Shown here: positions 7,593-16,459 of the stretch, piece by piece
Layout: each line of letters starts with the position of its first letter
Numbering within the stretch: the first letter of the stretch is position 1
NCBI RefSeq assembly: GCF_002127265.1
Contig: NZ_NFUU01000001.1
Coordinates: 2,364,040-2,428,039, forward strand
Length of the DNA: 64,000 nucleotides
DNA from: Hydrogenophaga sp. IBVHS1
GTDB lineage: Bacteria > Pseudomonadota > Gammaproteobacteria > Burkholderiales > Burkholderiaceae_C
Direction of reading: 5' to 3'
Notes under the pieces: model-generated
The model's input: the letters and a program-made list of their open reading frames with translations, nothing else
Told to the model about the DNA's origin: nothing
Database searches by the model: none
Translations under genes and position numbers: made by a program

Positions 7593-8045
7593 TCAGGGCG
7601 CAACCACCTCGCGCATGCGTTCCAGATCGCGGCGGTACTTCTTCGCCAGCACCTGCTTCTGTCGCTCGCTCAGAATCTTGCCCGACACCTGAAAGAACTT
7701 TCGCTCTTCTTCTTTCAGGTGGTGGTGCACTTCGTGAGACAGCTTTTTCACGCCGGCCAGCCATTCTTCGGGCTTGCCCCGCGCCTTGGCAATGTCTTCG
7801 ACACACTCATCGATTTCGTGGTGCTCCGAAAGTGCGTGCCGCGACGACTTGAGGCCCATGTCGTCGAGCAGGATTTGCGCGTAGAGAAAGCGTTCCTCGG
7901 CGGCGGCGTGAGCCGCGAGCTCGATGCGCAGTTCCCGAAAAATTTCCTGAGCGCGCGCGTCGTACGTCTTGATGCGCGTGAGTTGCCGGCACAGTCTGCG
8001 CTGAACTTCGTGGCTCTCGCGCAGTGCGTCGTAAATGTTGTCCAT
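7593..8045 (-). CDS. Hemerythrin-like (HHE) domain protein
   Basis: The start at 8045 (MDNIYDALRES) is supported by GGAGAG upstream. The 150-residue helical-bundle protein has the histidine/acid pattern of the HHE family: H in the first helix (ESHEVQ), HAAAEE, a SEHHEIDE pair, and HEVHHHLKEEE in the last helices. These would hold a non-haem di-iron site. Roles in oxygen or NO sensing and iron handling are known for the family; the particular role here is not evident. It is the first core-like gene after the element. Confidence 0.8.
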   Translation of the reverse strand: MDNIYDALRESHEVQRRLCRQLTRIKTYDARAQEIFRELRIELAAHAAAEERFLYAQILLDDMGLKSSRHALSEHHEIDECVEDIAKARGKPEEWLAGVKKLSHEVHHHLKEEERKFFQVSGKILSERQKQVLAKKYRRDLERMREVVAP

Positions 8046-8153
8046 GGGTTCTCTCCGTGTGGGTGCGTTGCCGCGTGGGGAGCAACGTCGAGTGACCATA
8101 CCGAGAAATCACCACCCGTTCCGTAGGACAGTGCCGCAATCTGGCGGCGCGGC

Positions 8154-8732
8154 CTAGCCCGTCAGCGACGATCCCACACCCAGCAGCGCGAGCACACCCA
8201 GCACCGCGAAAATCAGCCCGGCCACGATGTGCACCACCTTGATCGGCACACGCCGCGTGAGTGCATCGCCAAAAAAGACCACGGGCGCGTTGGCCAGCAT
8301 CATGCCGAAGGTGGTGCCCAACACCACGGCGATCAGCGGTTCGTACTGCGCGCCTAGCGCCACGGTGGCGATCTGGGTCTTGTCGCCCATCTCTGCCAGA
8401 AAGAAAGCCCAGGTGGTGGCGAAGAACACACCCATCTGGCGCTTGGGCACGGCGTCTTCGTCGTCGAGTTTGTCGGGGATGAGCATCCACACCGCCATGG
8501 CGATGAACGAAATGCCGAGCACCCAGCGCATCACATTCGGTCCCACGGCTGCCATGATCCAGGCGCCCGCTGCGCCGGCCAGCGCGTGGTTGAGCAGGGT
8601 TGCCACGAGGATGCCCCAGACGATGGGCCAGGGCCTTTTGAAGCGGGCGGCCAGCACGAGAGACAACAGTTGCGTCTTGTCGCCCATCTCGGCGAGGGCG
8701 ACGATGCCGGTGGACAGAAGAAAGGCTTCCAA
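8154..8732 (-). CDS. TMEM165/GDT1 (UPF0016) family manganese exporter
   Basis: An inner-membrane protein with six predicted membrane segments in two repeats, each carrying the family signature EMGDKTQ. The repeats are separated by a charged loop (DKLDDEDAVPKRQ). Bacterial members export Mn2+. No ATG lies near the 5' end. I prefer the TTG at 8732, giving MEAFLLSTG as in homologs I remember, over the TTG at 8750, which abuts the terminator hairpin of the upstream operon. I see no yybP-ykoY Mn riboswitch: only about 70 bases separate it from the previous gene. Confidence 0.85.
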   Translation of the reverse strand: MEAFLLSTGIVALAEMGDKTQLLSLVLAARFKRPWPIVWGILVATLLNHALAGAAGAWIMAAVGPNVMRWVLGISFIAMAVWMLIPDKLDDEDAVPKRQMGVFFATTWAFFLAEMGDKTQIATVALGAQYEPLIAVVLGTTFGMMLANAPVVFFGDALTRRVPIKVVHIVAGLIFAVLGVLALLGVGSSLTG

Positions 8733-8746
8733 GGGGATCTCGGTGA

Positions 8747-8776
8747 ACAAAAGAAAACGCCCGCGAGGAGCGGGCG
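8747..8776 (-). terminator. Rho-independent terminator of the CoA-transferase operon
   Basis: On the minus strand a perfect 7-bp stem (8758-8764 pairing with 8770-8776), GC-only, with a 5-base loop, is followed by GTTTTCTTTTG. It lies 24 bases after the end of subunit B and immediately before the Mn exporter gene. Confidence 0.85.
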
Positions 8777-8800
8777 CTGCACAGGGGCGATTTTACCGGC

Positions 8801-9436
8801 TCAGATCAGCGCAACGCCGGTCCTGGATTGCAGGTACTCGCGAGTGACGCCAGGCGCCAGCTCGACCAGTTTGAGGCCGTCGGGCGTCACGTCCATCACG
8901 GCGAGGTCGGTGATGATGCGGTCCACCACGCCAACGCCGGTGAGGGGCAGTGTGCAGGCCGGCAGGATTTTCAGGTCTTCGGTGCCGTCCTTCTTTTTTG
9001 CCACGTGTTCCATGAGCACGATCACGCGCTTCACGCCGGCCACCAGATCCATGGCGCCACCCATGCCCTTGACCATCTTGCCCGGGATCATCCAGTTAGC
9101 CAAGTCGCCTTTCTCGCTGACCTGCATCGCGCCCAGGATGGACAGGTTGATCTTGCCGCCGCGGATCATGGCGAAGCTGTCGTGGCTGCCGAAGATGCTG
9201 GAGCCCGGCAGCGTGGTCACGGTCTGCTTGCCGGCGTTGATGAGGTCGGCATCCACCTGGTCTTCCGTGGGAAACGGACCAATGCCCAGCATGCCGTTTT
9301 CGCTCTGCAACCACACTTCCTTGTCGCCGGTGTGGTTGGCCACCAGCGTTGGAATGCCGATGCCGAGGTTGACGTAGAAGCCGTCTTCGAGCTCTTGTGC
9401 CGCGCGCGCGGCCATTTGGTCTTGGGTCCAGGGCAT
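8801..9436 (-). CDS. 3-oxoacid CoA-transferase subunit B
   Basis: The 211-residue product carries the catalytic glutamate motif SENG (E46) that forms the glutamyl-CoA intermediate, and the GIGIPTLV segment of CoA-transferase family I beta subunits. It pairs with the gene just upstream (stop and start two bases apart, TGACCATG). The complex moves CoA from succinyl-CoA to a 3-oxoacid such as acetoacetate or 3-oxoadipate. Sequence alone does not settle which; ketone-body type (ScoAB) is my first guess. Confidence 0.9.
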   Translation of the reverse strand: MPWTQDQMAARAAQELEDGFYVNLGIGIPTLVANHTGDKEVWLQSENGMLGIGPFPTEDQVDADLINAGKQTVTTLPGSSIFGSHDSFAMIRGGKINLSILGAMQVSEKGDLANWMIPGKMVKGMGGAMDLVAGVKRVIVLMEHVAKKKDGTEDLKILPACTLPLTGVGVVDRIITDLAVMDVTPDGLKLVELAPGVTREYLQSRTGVALI

Positions 9437-9438
9437 GG

Positions 9439-10146
9439 TCAGGCTCCAGCTTTCTCGGTGATGGTGCGCTTCTCGATGCGCTTTTCGGGGTTCGGGTTGT
9501 GCACGATGCGGTGCACGTAAATGCCGGGCAGGTGCACCTCGTCGGGCACCAGCGCGCCAGTCTCCACAACCTCCTCCACCTCGACCACGCAGATCTTGCC
9601 GGCCATGGCAGCGGCGGGATTGAAGTTTCGAGCGGTCAGGCGGAACTGCAGATTGCCCGATTTGTCGGCGCGGTGCGCCTTGACCAGCGAGACATCGGGC
9701 ACCAGAGCGCGCTCCATCACATAGGTATCGCCATCGAACTCGCGCAGTTCCTTGCCTTCGGCCACCAGCGTGCCGACGCCCGTCTTGGTGAAGAAGGCCG
9801 GAATGCCGGCCCCGCCGGCGCGCAGCTTTTCCGCCAGCGTGCCCTGGGGCGTGAACTCCAGTTGCAGTTCACCAGCCAGGTACTGCCGCTCGAACTCTTT
9901 GTTCTCGCCCACGTAGCTGGAGATCATCTTGCTGATCTGCCGTGTTTCCAGCAGCTTGCCCAGACCGAAGCCGTCGACCCCGGCGTTGTTGGAAATCACG
10001 GTGAGGTTCTTTGCGCCACTGTCGCGCAGCGCATCGATGAGCGCCTCGGGGATGCCACAAAGGCCGAAGCCGCCGACCGCCAGCAATTGGCCGTCGGCAA
10101 CGATGTCCTTCAGCGCAGCGGCCGCGCTCGGATAGATCTTGTTCAC
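9439..10146 (-). CDS. 3-oxoacid CoA-transferase subunit A
   Basis: The 235-residue alpha subunit begins with GTG, with GGAG 8 bases upstream. It has the CoA-binding glycine motif [10 protein letters not shown] (25-34) and the SNNAG segment typical of family I CoA-transferases. It is first in a two-gene operon with subunit B and is divergent from a PAS-LuxR regulator. The 82-bp gap between them carries repeated TACGTA-type boxes, suggesting that regulator controls the operon. Confidence 0.9.
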   Translation of the reverse strand: MNKIYPSAAAALKDIVADGQLLAVGGFGLCGIPEALIDALRDSGAKNLTVISNNAGVDGFGLGKLLETRQISKMISSYVGENKEFERQYLAGELQLEFTPQGTLAEKLRAGGAGIPAFFTKTGVGTLVAEGKELREFDGDTYVMERALVPDVSLVKAHRADKSGNLQFRLTARNFNPAAAMAGKICVVEVEEVVETGALVPDEVHLPGIYVHRIVHNPNPEKRIEKRTITEKAGA

Positions 10147-10186
10147 GGAATGGTCTCCAGGAGGGAAGCAAACAGGCCGCTACGAT

Positions 10187-10219
10187 ACTACGTAAAGACA
10201 TACGTAGTACTTCGTAAAG
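10187..10219. promoter_or_regulatory. Operator-like inverted and direct repeats between the CoA-transferase operon and its regulator
   Basis: An 8-bp perfect inverted repeat (10187-10194 and 10201-10208, core TACGTA, 6-base spacer) overlaps an 11-bp direct repeat ACTWCGTAAAG at 10187-10197 and 10209-10219. The direct copies are 22 bp apart, two helical turns, so would face the same side of the DNA. This suits dimers of a LuxR-type HTH protein; the neighbouring regulator is the obvious candidate. Confidence 0.55.
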
Positions 10220-10228
10220 CCAAACCCT

Positions 10229-10783
10229 ATGGACATCGATTACCGCCTGGCCTTTGACCTCGCCCCCGTGGGGCTGGCGCTCTCGCGCCAGCGCGCCATG
10301 GTCGACTGCAACCAGGCCCTGTGTGACATGTTCGGCGCCACCCGCGACCAGTTGATCGGCGAGAGCTTCCAGATCCTCTACCCCAGCGCCGACGAATACG
10401 AACGCACGGGCGCGCGCATCGAGCCCCTGCTGGGCCGCAACGGCACCTACGCGGACAACAGAATCATGAAGCGCGTGGGCGGCCAGCTCAAGGGCGAGAC
10501 CTTCTGGTGCCATGTGACTGGCCGCGCGCTGAACCGCGACGCGCCGCACGCGGCTGGCATCTGGAGCTTCGAGGACTTGAGTTCACGCCGCGCGGTTAAA
10601 GCGGAGCTCACGCCCCGCGAGCGCGAGGTGGCGGCCTTCCTCATGGATGGCCTGACCAGCAAGGAAATCGGCAAGCAGCTCAGCATCAGCCACCGCACGG
10701 TGGAGATTTACCGGGCCAGGCTGATGCGCAAGTACCAGGCGCACAGCACGCCCGATCTGGTGCACCGCCTGCTCGCGGGGTAG
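10229..10783 (+). CDS. PAS domain LuxR-type transcriptional regulator
   Basis: The 184-residue protein has a PAS fold over about residues 5-115 (LAFDLAPVGLALSRQRAMVDCN... GTYADNRIMKR...) and a C-terminal LuxR/FixJ HTH (LTPREREVAAFLMDGLTSKEIG, then SHRTVEIYRARLM). There is no receiver domain, so the PAS part probably senses a ligand or cofactor directly. It is divergent from the CoA-transferase genes and probably regulates them. Its 3' end is one base from the convergent Bug receptor gene. Confidence 0.85.
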   Translation: MDIDYRLAFDLAPVGLALSRQRAMVDCNQALCDMFGATRDQLIGESFQILYPSADEYERTGARIEPLLGRNGTYADNRIMKRVGGQLKGETFWCHVTGRALNRDAPHAAGIWSFEDLSSRRAVKAELTPREREVAAFLMDGLTSKEIGKQLSISHRTVEIYRARLMRKYQAHSTPDLVHRLLAG

Positions 10784-10784
10784 C

Positions 10785-11768
10785 TTATTGAGGTTGAAAT
10801 CCAGAGTCCTGGATGATCTTGGCCCAGACCTTCCCGTAAGCCTGTTCGCGAGCGCCCAGCTGGTCGCCGCTCATGAAGCCCACCGTGAGTCCCATGGCGG
10901 TCAGCTTTTCGCGCACGTCGGGCTGGTTGATGGCTTTCTGCACCGCCTGAGCCAGCTTGTCCAGCACGGGCTTGGGCGTGCCGGCCGGGGCGAACAGGCC
11001 GTAGTACGGAACGTCCTCGAAGCCTTTCAGTCCGAGCTCGGCGAAGGTAGGCACTTCGGGCATGGCAGCCTGGCGCTGGCTGCCCATGACCGCCACCACG
11101 CGCAGCTTGCCGGCCTTGTGGTTCTCGATGAAATCGGGAATGGAGGCCACCCCCGCCGGGATCTGGTTGCCCAGCATGTCGGCCATCATGGGCGCGCTGC
11201 CCCGGTACGGTGCGGCCACCAGATCCAGGCCATTCTGCTTCGCGATCACCTGCACCAGAAACTGCGGCACGGAGGCCGGAGCGGGAATGCCCACCGTCCC
11301 CTTGCCGCCACCGGATTTCACGCCATCCACATAGGCCTTGAACGATTGCGCGGGCGTGCCGCTGGAGACCGCGAAGGCGTTGACGAAGGTCGCGAAGCCG
11401 GCCACCGGCACGAAATCCTTCGCCGGTTCATAGCCCGGGTTTTTTGTCACCATCGGCAGGATGGTGATGCTGTGGTCGTGGCTGAGGAAAACGGTGTTGC
11501 CATCGGGAGCCGACGCTTTCAGCGCCTGCGCCGCGATCTGCCCACCGGCACCGGGTTTGTTGTCCACCACCACCGCATGGCCCAGCTCTTCCTTGAGCCG
11601 CTCGGCCAGAATGCGTGCGATGGCATCGGTGCCACCGCCGGGCGGGAAGCCCACCAGCACCCGTGTGGTGGGTGCGCTCTGGGCTTGGGCGAGGCCGAGG
11701 CCGAGGAACACAGTGGCACCGAACGCAACCACCATGCGGCGACTCAGCAGAGAAACAGAAATGCTCAT
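10785..11768 (-). CDS. Bug-family tripartite tricarboxylate transporter substrate-binding protein
   Basis: A 327-residue periplasmic receptor with a signal peptide (to about AQAQS, residue 31) and the Bug signatures VGFPPGGGTDAIAR and NKPGAGGQIAAQAL. Bug proteins are greatly expanded in Burkholderiales and bind small carboxylates, amino acids or amides; the ligand cannot be told. No TctA/TctB membrane genes are adjacent, which is usual for orphan Bug proteins. CAGGAG precedes the ATG. A carboxymuconolactone-decarboxylase-like gene lies just upstream on the same strand. Confidence 0.9.
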   Translation of the reverse strand: MSISVSLLSRRMVVAFGATVFLGLGLAQAQSAPTTRVLVGFPPGGGTDAIARILAERLKEELGHAVVVDNKPGAGGQIAAQALKASAPDGNTVFLSHDHSITILPMVTKNPGYEPAKDFVPVAGFATFVNAFAVSSGTPAQSFKAYVDGVKSGGGKGTVGIPAPASVPQFLVQVIAKQNGLDLVAAPYRGSAPMMADMLGNQIPAGVASIPDFIENHKAGKLRVVAVMGSQRQAAMPEVPTFAELGLKGFEDVPYYGLFAPAGTPKPVLDKLAQAVQKAINQPDVREKLTAMGLTVGFMSGDQLGAREQAYGKVWAKIIQDSGFQPQ

Positions 11769-11821
11769 GGCACAAGGCTCCTGAAAATTGGGTTGAAGAA
11801 TGAAGTGAAAGCGAGCAAGGT

Positions 11822-12211
11822 TCAGGCCACTGGCGCGTCCACTACGCTGGCCGCCGTGCGAAACGCCTCCACCGCCGTCGGCACGCCGCAGTAGATGCTA
11901 GCGTGAAGCAGCACTTCCTGAATTTCTTCGGGCGTTGCACCGTTGTTGAGTGCACCGCGCACGTGCCCCTTCAGCTCGTGCTGCTTGCCCAGTGCCGTGA
12001 GCATCGCCACGGTGATGAGGCTGCGCGTCTTCAGGTCCAGGCCGGGACGCTGCCACACGTCGCCCCAGGCGTTGCGTGTGATGTAGTGCTGCATCGGCAG
12101 CGAAAACGGCGTGGCGTTCTCGAAAGCTTGCGCCACGAAGTCTTCGCCCATCACCTGCCTGCGGGTGGCGAGACCCTTGTCAAAGTCCTTGTCGGGGGGC
12201 TGCTGGCTCAT
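11822..12211 (-). CDS. Carboxymuconolactone decarboxylase family protein
   Basis: The start at 12211 has CAGGAG 8 bases upstream. The 129-residue product matches the 4-carboxymuconolactone decarboxylase type: WGDVWQRPGLDLKTRSLITVAMLTALG, then HVRGALNNGATPEEIQEVLLHASIYCG. PcaC removes CO2 from 4-carboxymuconolactone in protocatechuate degradation, but many paralogs have other jobs and no other pca genes are present. It is divergent from another AhpD-like gene, 69 bp away. Confidence 0.85.
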   Translation of the reverse strand: MSQQPPDKDFDKGLATRRQVMGEDFVAQAFENATPFSLPMQHYITRNAWGDVWQRPGLDLKTRSLITVAMLTALGKQHELKGHVRGALNNGATPEEIQEVLLHASIYCGVPTAVEAFRTAASVVDAPVA

Positions 12212-12280
12212 GCGCTCGGCTCCTGAAAAACCACCAGCATAGCCGCTGCCGCTACCATGGCAGCTCCACAGGAGACCCCC

Positions 12281-12862
12281 ATGAACCGCTACCCCGCACC
12301 CGACATCAACGACCTCCCCGAAGACATCAAGGCCAAGGTGCTGGAGGTGCAGGAGAAAGCCGGTTTCGTTCCCAACGTGTTCCTGGCGCTGGCGCGCCGC
12401 CCCGCCGAATGGCGCGCGTTCTTCGCGTACCACGATGCGCTGATGCTGAAGGAAGAAGGTTCGCTGACCAAGGGCGAGCGCGAGATGATCGTGACCACCA
12501 CCAGCGCGGCCAACCAATGCCTCTATTGCGTGGTGGCGCACGGCGCGATCCTGCGCATCTACGAGAAGAAGCCGCTGGTGGCCGACCAGGTGGCGGTGAA
12601 CTACCGGAAGGCAGACATTCCGCCGCGCCAGCGGGCGATGCTGGATTTCGCCATGAAGGTGTGCCTGCGTTCACACGAGATCAACGAAGAAGATTTCCCG
12701 CCGCTGCATGCACATGGGTTCTCGGACGAAGACATCTGGGACATCGCAGCCATCACCGCGTTCTTCGGCCTGTCCAACCGCATGGCCAGCTTCAGCAACA
12801 TGATGCCCAACGCCGAGTTCTACCTGATGGGCCGAGTGCCCAAAGCAAAGCCCTCCGCCTGA
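12281..12862 (+). CDS. AhpD-like peroxidase-related protein
   Basis: The 193-residue product starts at the ATG at 12281, preceded by AGGAGA. It carries the AhpD active-site pattern C80-x2-C83-x3-H87 (CLYCVVAHG) within a CMD-fold helical domain, ending in a NRMASFSNMMPN segment typical of the 'uncharacterized peroxidase-related' group. The cysteine pair would act in thiol-dependent peroxide or disulfide reduction. No partner reductase is nearby. Confidence 0.85.
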   Translation: MNRYPAPDINDLPEDIKAKVLEVQEKAGFVPNVFLALARRPAEWRAFFAYHDALMLKEEGSLTKGEREMIVTTTSAANQCLYCVVAHGAILRIYEKKPLVADQVAVNYRKADIPPRQRAMLDFAMKVCLRSHEINEEDFPPLHAHGFSDEDIWDIAAITAFFGLSNRMASFSNMMPNAEFYLMGRVPKAKPSA

Positions 12863-12872
12863 TCCGATTGCA

Positions 12873-14105
12873 TCAGCTGCCGATGCGCAGCAGCTTGCCG
12901 CTGCCGCCGTCGGTGAGCAGGTAGAGACGGCCGTCGGGACCCTGGCGCACATCGCGAATGCGCTCGTTGCGGTTGGCGAGCAACCGTTCGCGGCCCACCA
13001 CCCGGGTTCCATCCAGCTGCAGGCGCCACAAGGCACTCCCGGCAAGTGCGCCCACGAAAAGGCTGCCTGTCCAGTTGGCTGGCTGGCTGCCGGTGAAGAA
13101 CGCCATGCCGCTCGGCGCAATCGAAGACTTCTGGCCGCCGGTCCACGCAGCGCCGGTGATGGTCTCCCAATACGACACCGGCTGCTCCATGCCGGCCATC
13201 GCCGTGCCCGAACCCACCTGTGTCGTCGTGCCGTACTCCTGGCCATAGCTGATCACAGGCCAGCCATAGTTGCGCCCGGCCAGCGTCTGGTTCACTTCGT
13301 CGCCCCCCTGCGGGCCGTGCTCGCTGGTCCAGAGTTCGCCGCTCACAGGATGCAGTGCGGCACCCTGAGGGTTGCGATGCCCGTAGCTCCAGATGCCACT
13401 CTGCGCGCCAGCCAGCACCGGGTTGCCCGGTGCAGCGGCGCCTGACGTGGTGATGCGCACCACTTTGCCGTTGCCCCGCGATAGGTCTTGCGCGTACGCC
13501 TGCTGGTCACTGTTCTGCCGATCGCCCATGGTGACGAAAAGGTGCCCGTTGCGATCGAACACCAGGCGCGACCCGAAGTGGCCGCTGCTGGCCACTTTCG
13601 GCAGTTGCCGGTAGATCACCTGCAGGTTGAGCAGGCTCAGCGACGCGGTGTCGAGTTCGGCACGGGCCACCGCAGTGCCGTTGATCGATGCATTGAAGCT
13701 GTCGGCTTCGGAGAAGCTGAAGTAGATGCGACGGTTGTTGGCGAAGTCGGGATCGATCACCACGTCGAGCAGGCCACCCTGCCCCGCCGTGGCGAGCGCG
13801 GGCAAACCGCTGATGTTGCTGAACGACTGACCATTGGCAGCGTACAGGCGCAGGCTGCCGGTGCGCCCGGTGATCAGCATGCGCCCGTCGGGCAGGAATG
13901 CCAGACTCCAGGGGTTGGGCAGGCCCGTGGCCAGCTCGGTCACCGCCACCGCGCCCGTGGTGGGCACGAATGCGGGGTCGTTCGGCGTCGGGGGGGAAGG
14001 AGCGCCAGGTGCACCACCGTCCGCATCGCCACCCCCACCGCCGCAAGCGGTCAACAAGCCGAGGAACAAGCCGATGCTGGCGAAGCGTGGTGAGAGTCTG
14101 GACAT
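12873..14105 (-). CDS. PQQ-dependent sugar dehydrogenase-like lipoprotein (soluble GDH/YliI type)
   Basis: The 410-residue protein has a lipoprotein signal peptide with lipobox LTAC (C21), then a glycine- and proline-rich linker. The beta-propeller begins at about residue 55 with PWSLAFLPDGRMLITGR. SGHFGSRLVFD (the likely catalytic histidine), GDRQNSD, YGHRNPQG and EHGPQGGDEVN match the soluble glucose/aldose sugar dehydrogenase family that uses PQQ in the periplasm. Substrate is probably an aldose sugar, not determinable here. No PQQ synthesis genes are in the window. Confidence 0.85.
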   Translation of the reverse strand: MSRLSPRFASIGLFLGLLTACGGGGGDADGGAPGAPSPPTPNDPAFVPTTGAVAVTELATGLPNPWSLAFLPDGRMLITGRTGSLRLYAANGQSFSNISGLPALATAGQGGLLDVVIDPDFANNRRIYFSFSEADSFNASINGTAVARAELDTASLSLLNLQVIYRQLPKVASSGHFGSRLVFDRNGHLFVTMGDRQNSDQQAYAQDLSRGNGKVVRITTSGAAAPGNPVLAGAQSGIWSYGHRNPQGAALHPVSGELWTSEHGPQGGDEVNQTLAGRNYGWPVISYGQEYGTTTQVGSGTAMAGMEQPVSYWETITGAAWTGGQKSSIAPSGMAFFTGSQPANWTGSLFVGALAGSALWRLQLDGTRVVGRERLLANRNERIRDVRQGPDGRLYLLTDGGSGKLLRIGS

Positions 14106-14168
14106 CGGACCATGCTAGGTCAGCCCGTGAAGCTGGGTGCAAGCAAATGTATGCAGCCGCAACAGCCG

Positions 14169-14588
14169 TCAGTTCAGCTGGTCGATCATGGTCGTCGGCA
14201 ACGCGGCGGATCGCTGTTTCGGGAAATCCACCCACACGGTCGTGGCACCGCCCGAGGCATAAACCACACCAGGGACGTCGGCGCGTTCGAGCGTGCACCA
14301 GGTCTCGAAACTGCTGCGGCCCACATCGCTCACGAACATCGTGGCCACCACGTCGCCCGGGTACTCCAGCTGCTTGTGGAAGGTGCAGAACGCGTTGACG
14401 ATCACCGGCCCCTCCCCCAGTGGATCGGGCTGGCAATCGATGGAGCGCATCCATTCGATGCGGATGGTTTCGAGGTAACGGAAGTAGGTCGTGTTGTTCA
14501 CATGGCCCATCGCGTCCATGTCGCCCCAGCGAATGGGAATGGTCATGCGAAAAACCTGTTTCTTCTTTTCGGGCAGTTCAAATTTCAT
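14169..14588 (-). CDS. Hotdog-fold acyl-CoA thioesterase (4HBT family)
   Basis: A 139-residue hotdog protein with the YbgC/4HBT motif RWGDMDAMGHVNNTTYFRYLE; the aspartate in GDMD is the usual catalytic acid. It hydrolyses acyl-CoA thioesters; chain specificity is unknown. Its ATG overlaps the stop of the EamA transporter gene (ATGA), so it is the last gene of an SDR-EamA-thioesterase operon. Confidence 0.85.
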   Translation of the reverse strand: MKFELPEKKKQVFRMTIPIRWGDMDAMGHVNNTTYFRYLETIRIEWMRSIDCQPDPLGEGPVIVNAFCTFHKQLEYPGDVVATMFVSDVGRSSFETWCTLERADVPGVVYASGGATTVWVDFPKQRSAALPTTMIDQLN

Positions 14589-15544
14589 CGGTGGGCCTTG
14601 ATGGAAGCGAGGATGCCGAGGACAAACAGTACGCAGGCAGCCCATTGCAGTGCGGCGGGCCAATGGCCGTCCCAGGCGAAAGAGTAGAGAAGACCGAAAA
14701 CGGTCTCGCTCACGATGAGCTGGCCAGCCAGGCTGGGGCTCAGGCGGCGGCTGGCCATGTTCCAGAGCACGGAGGCCACCCAGGCCGAGCCGATGCCGGT
14801 AACGGCGCACACCACCACGAAGGTGCCGAACCCCGGCCGCGCCACCATGTCGGACGCGCTCGAACCCCACAAGGCCCAGAGCGCCATCGCACCCAGCCCG
14901 GCGGCCACGCCGAGCCAGTTGGCCCAGACGGTGGAATTCACGTCCGGGTGGTGGCGCAACCAGCGCGCATTGAGCAGCCCGAAAGCGGTCCAGCTCGCCA
15001 TGGCGGCCACGGCATAGGCGAGCCCTCGCCACAGCTGTGCGCCCGTGGTGGGATCGTGGTCGCTGGCCGTGGCCTGCATCATGAGCAACATGCCCAGCAC
15101 CGTGAGCACCAGGCCCGGCAGCAGCGCGACCCAGCGCAGGCCATGCGGTTTGCCGAGCAGCATGATCCACAAGGGAATGGTGCCGATGATGAGCACCGGC
15201 AAGGCCGCACCCGCATCGTTGATGGCGAGCACCAGCAGCAGGTAGTAGCCCGTGTATCCCAACAGGCTCAGGGCCAGCGCCGCACCCGCCTGACGCAGCG
15301 TGGGACTCAGCGGCACCGCACCGCCCATGGCGCCGCGCAAGCGACCCACCGCCAGCCACAGCAATGAGAACAATCCACAAGCCAGGAAACGGCCCACGGT
15401 GTAGTCCACCGACGAAAAACCCGGCACCAGCAGCGGCGCGACGAATGTCATGCCCCAGAAAGCACCCGCGCCCAGGCCGGCGAGCACGCCGATGGCCATG
15501 CCGGGCGGCCAGCCCGAAGGCCGCACAAGAACCGCTTCGTTCAT
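14585..15544 (-). CDS. EamA/DMT-family transporter
   Basis: A 319-residue membrane protein with about ten hydrophobic segments in two EamA repeats (first near 17-150, second near 170-315). It belongs to the drug/metabolite transporter superfamily, often exporters of amino acids or metabolites; the substrate is unknown. It starts directly after the SDR stop (TGAATG) and overlaps the thioesterase start. Confidence 0.88.
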   Translation of the reverse strand: MNEAVLVRPSGWPPGMAIGVLAGLGAGAFWGMTFVAPLLVPGFSSVDYTVGRFLACGLFSLLWLAVGRLRGAMGGAVPLSPTLRQAGAALALSLLGYTGYYLLLVLAINDAGAALPVLIIGTIPLWIMLLGKPHGLRWVALLPGLVLTVLGMLLMMQATASDHDPTTGAQLWRGLAYAVAAMASWTAFGLLNARWLRHHPDVNSTVWANWLGVAAGLGAMALWALWGSSASDMVARPGFGTFVVVCAVTGIGSAWVASVLWNMASRRLSPSLAGQLIVSETVFGLLYSFAWDGHWPAALQWAACVLFVLGILASIKAHR

Positions 15545-16327
15545 TCAGGCCCCGAAACCGTCGTCGGCCGCGATCACCGCGCCGTTGATGAAATGGCTTT
15601 CGTTGGAGCAAAGCATGACCAGCACCGCATCCAGATCGGCCGGCTGACCCACGCGCTTGCGTGGCAGCATGTTGACCAGCTTCTGCCCTTGTTCGGTCTG
15701 CCAGTGGTGGTGGTTGATCTCGGTGTCGATGTAACCCGGGCAGATCGCGTTCACGTTGATGCCGAAGCGGCCCCACTCCACCGCCATGGCCTTCGTCATC
15801 TGAACCACCGCCGCCTTGCTCATGCAGTACACGCCGATCTGCGGCAGCACCTTGAGCCCGGCCATGGAGGCAATGTTGACAATGCGCCCCCCCACATAGG
15901 TGCCCGGCGCTGCGCCCTTGGCGCGCGCCAGCATGCGCCGGCCCACCTCCTGCGCCACGAAAAACGCGCCCCGGGTGTTGGTGTTGAAGATGTAGTCGTA
16001 ATCTTCCTCGGTCACGTCCTGCAGGCGCTGCGTGGTGCTCACGCCCGAGTTGTTGATGAGGATGTCGATTGCACCGACTTCGGTTTCCGCATGGGCCACG
16101 CCCGCCTTGATGGAGGCATGGTCGGTCACGTCCATGGCCACCACATGCGCGTCGCCGCCACCAGCTTCGATGTGCGCGCGCAACGTCATGAGCCGGTCCG
16201 TGCGGCGCCCGGCCAGCACCACCGCCGCGCCGGCCCGCGAAAGCGTCTTGGCGAACTGTTCGCCCAAGCCGCCCGAAGCACCGGTGATGAGGGCCACGCG
16301 GCCCGAAAGATCCAGGCTGTATGCCAT
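15545..16327 (-). CDS. Short-chain dehydrogenase/reductase (SDR)
   Basis: GGAGG before the ATG at 16327 supports that start. The 260-residue classical SDR has the cofactor motif TGASGGLG (15-22), NNSG (92-95), catalytic S154, Y167 and K171 (YCMSK), and a PGY.DTEIN segment. GRRTDR after beta-2 suggests NADP(H) preference. It is the first gene of an operon with an EamA transporter and a thioesterase, and is divergent from ETF-QO. The acyl-CoA thioesterase and ETF-QO neighbours suggest a fatty-acyl or hydroxyacyl substrate, as inference only. Confidence 0.88.
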   Translation of the reverse strand: MAYSLDLSGRVALITGASGGLGEQFAKTLSRAGAAVVLAGRRTDRLMTLRAHIEAGGGDAHVVAMDVTDHASIKAGVAHAETEVGAIDILINNSGVSTTQRLQDVTEEDYDYIFNTNTRGAFFVAQEVGRRMLARAKGAAPGTYVGGRIVNIASMAGLKVLPQIGVYCMSKAAVVQMTKAMAVEWGRFGINVNAICPGYIDTEINHHHWQTEQGQKLVNMLPRKRVGQPADLDAVLVMLCSNESHFINGAVIAADDGFGA

Positions 16328-16459
16328 GAGAGAGCCTCCTCTAAAGTCGTTCATTCTGGCGTGTTCGGGCGGACTTGTCCGCCCCGCGCGCGACTGTGGC
16401 GCGTTAAGACGCACCTCGGCCCACTAAAATCATTTCTCCCACAAGAGCGAGACCACGAC

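Noticed and set aside
14169-15776. A long open frame (over 500 codons) running antisense through the EamA gene and into the thioesterase frame
   Set aside because: Only its last 139 codons look like a protein (the thioesterase). The upstream part is a shadow of the EamA and SDR genes, with arginine/glycine-rich composition typical of GC-rich frame shadows.
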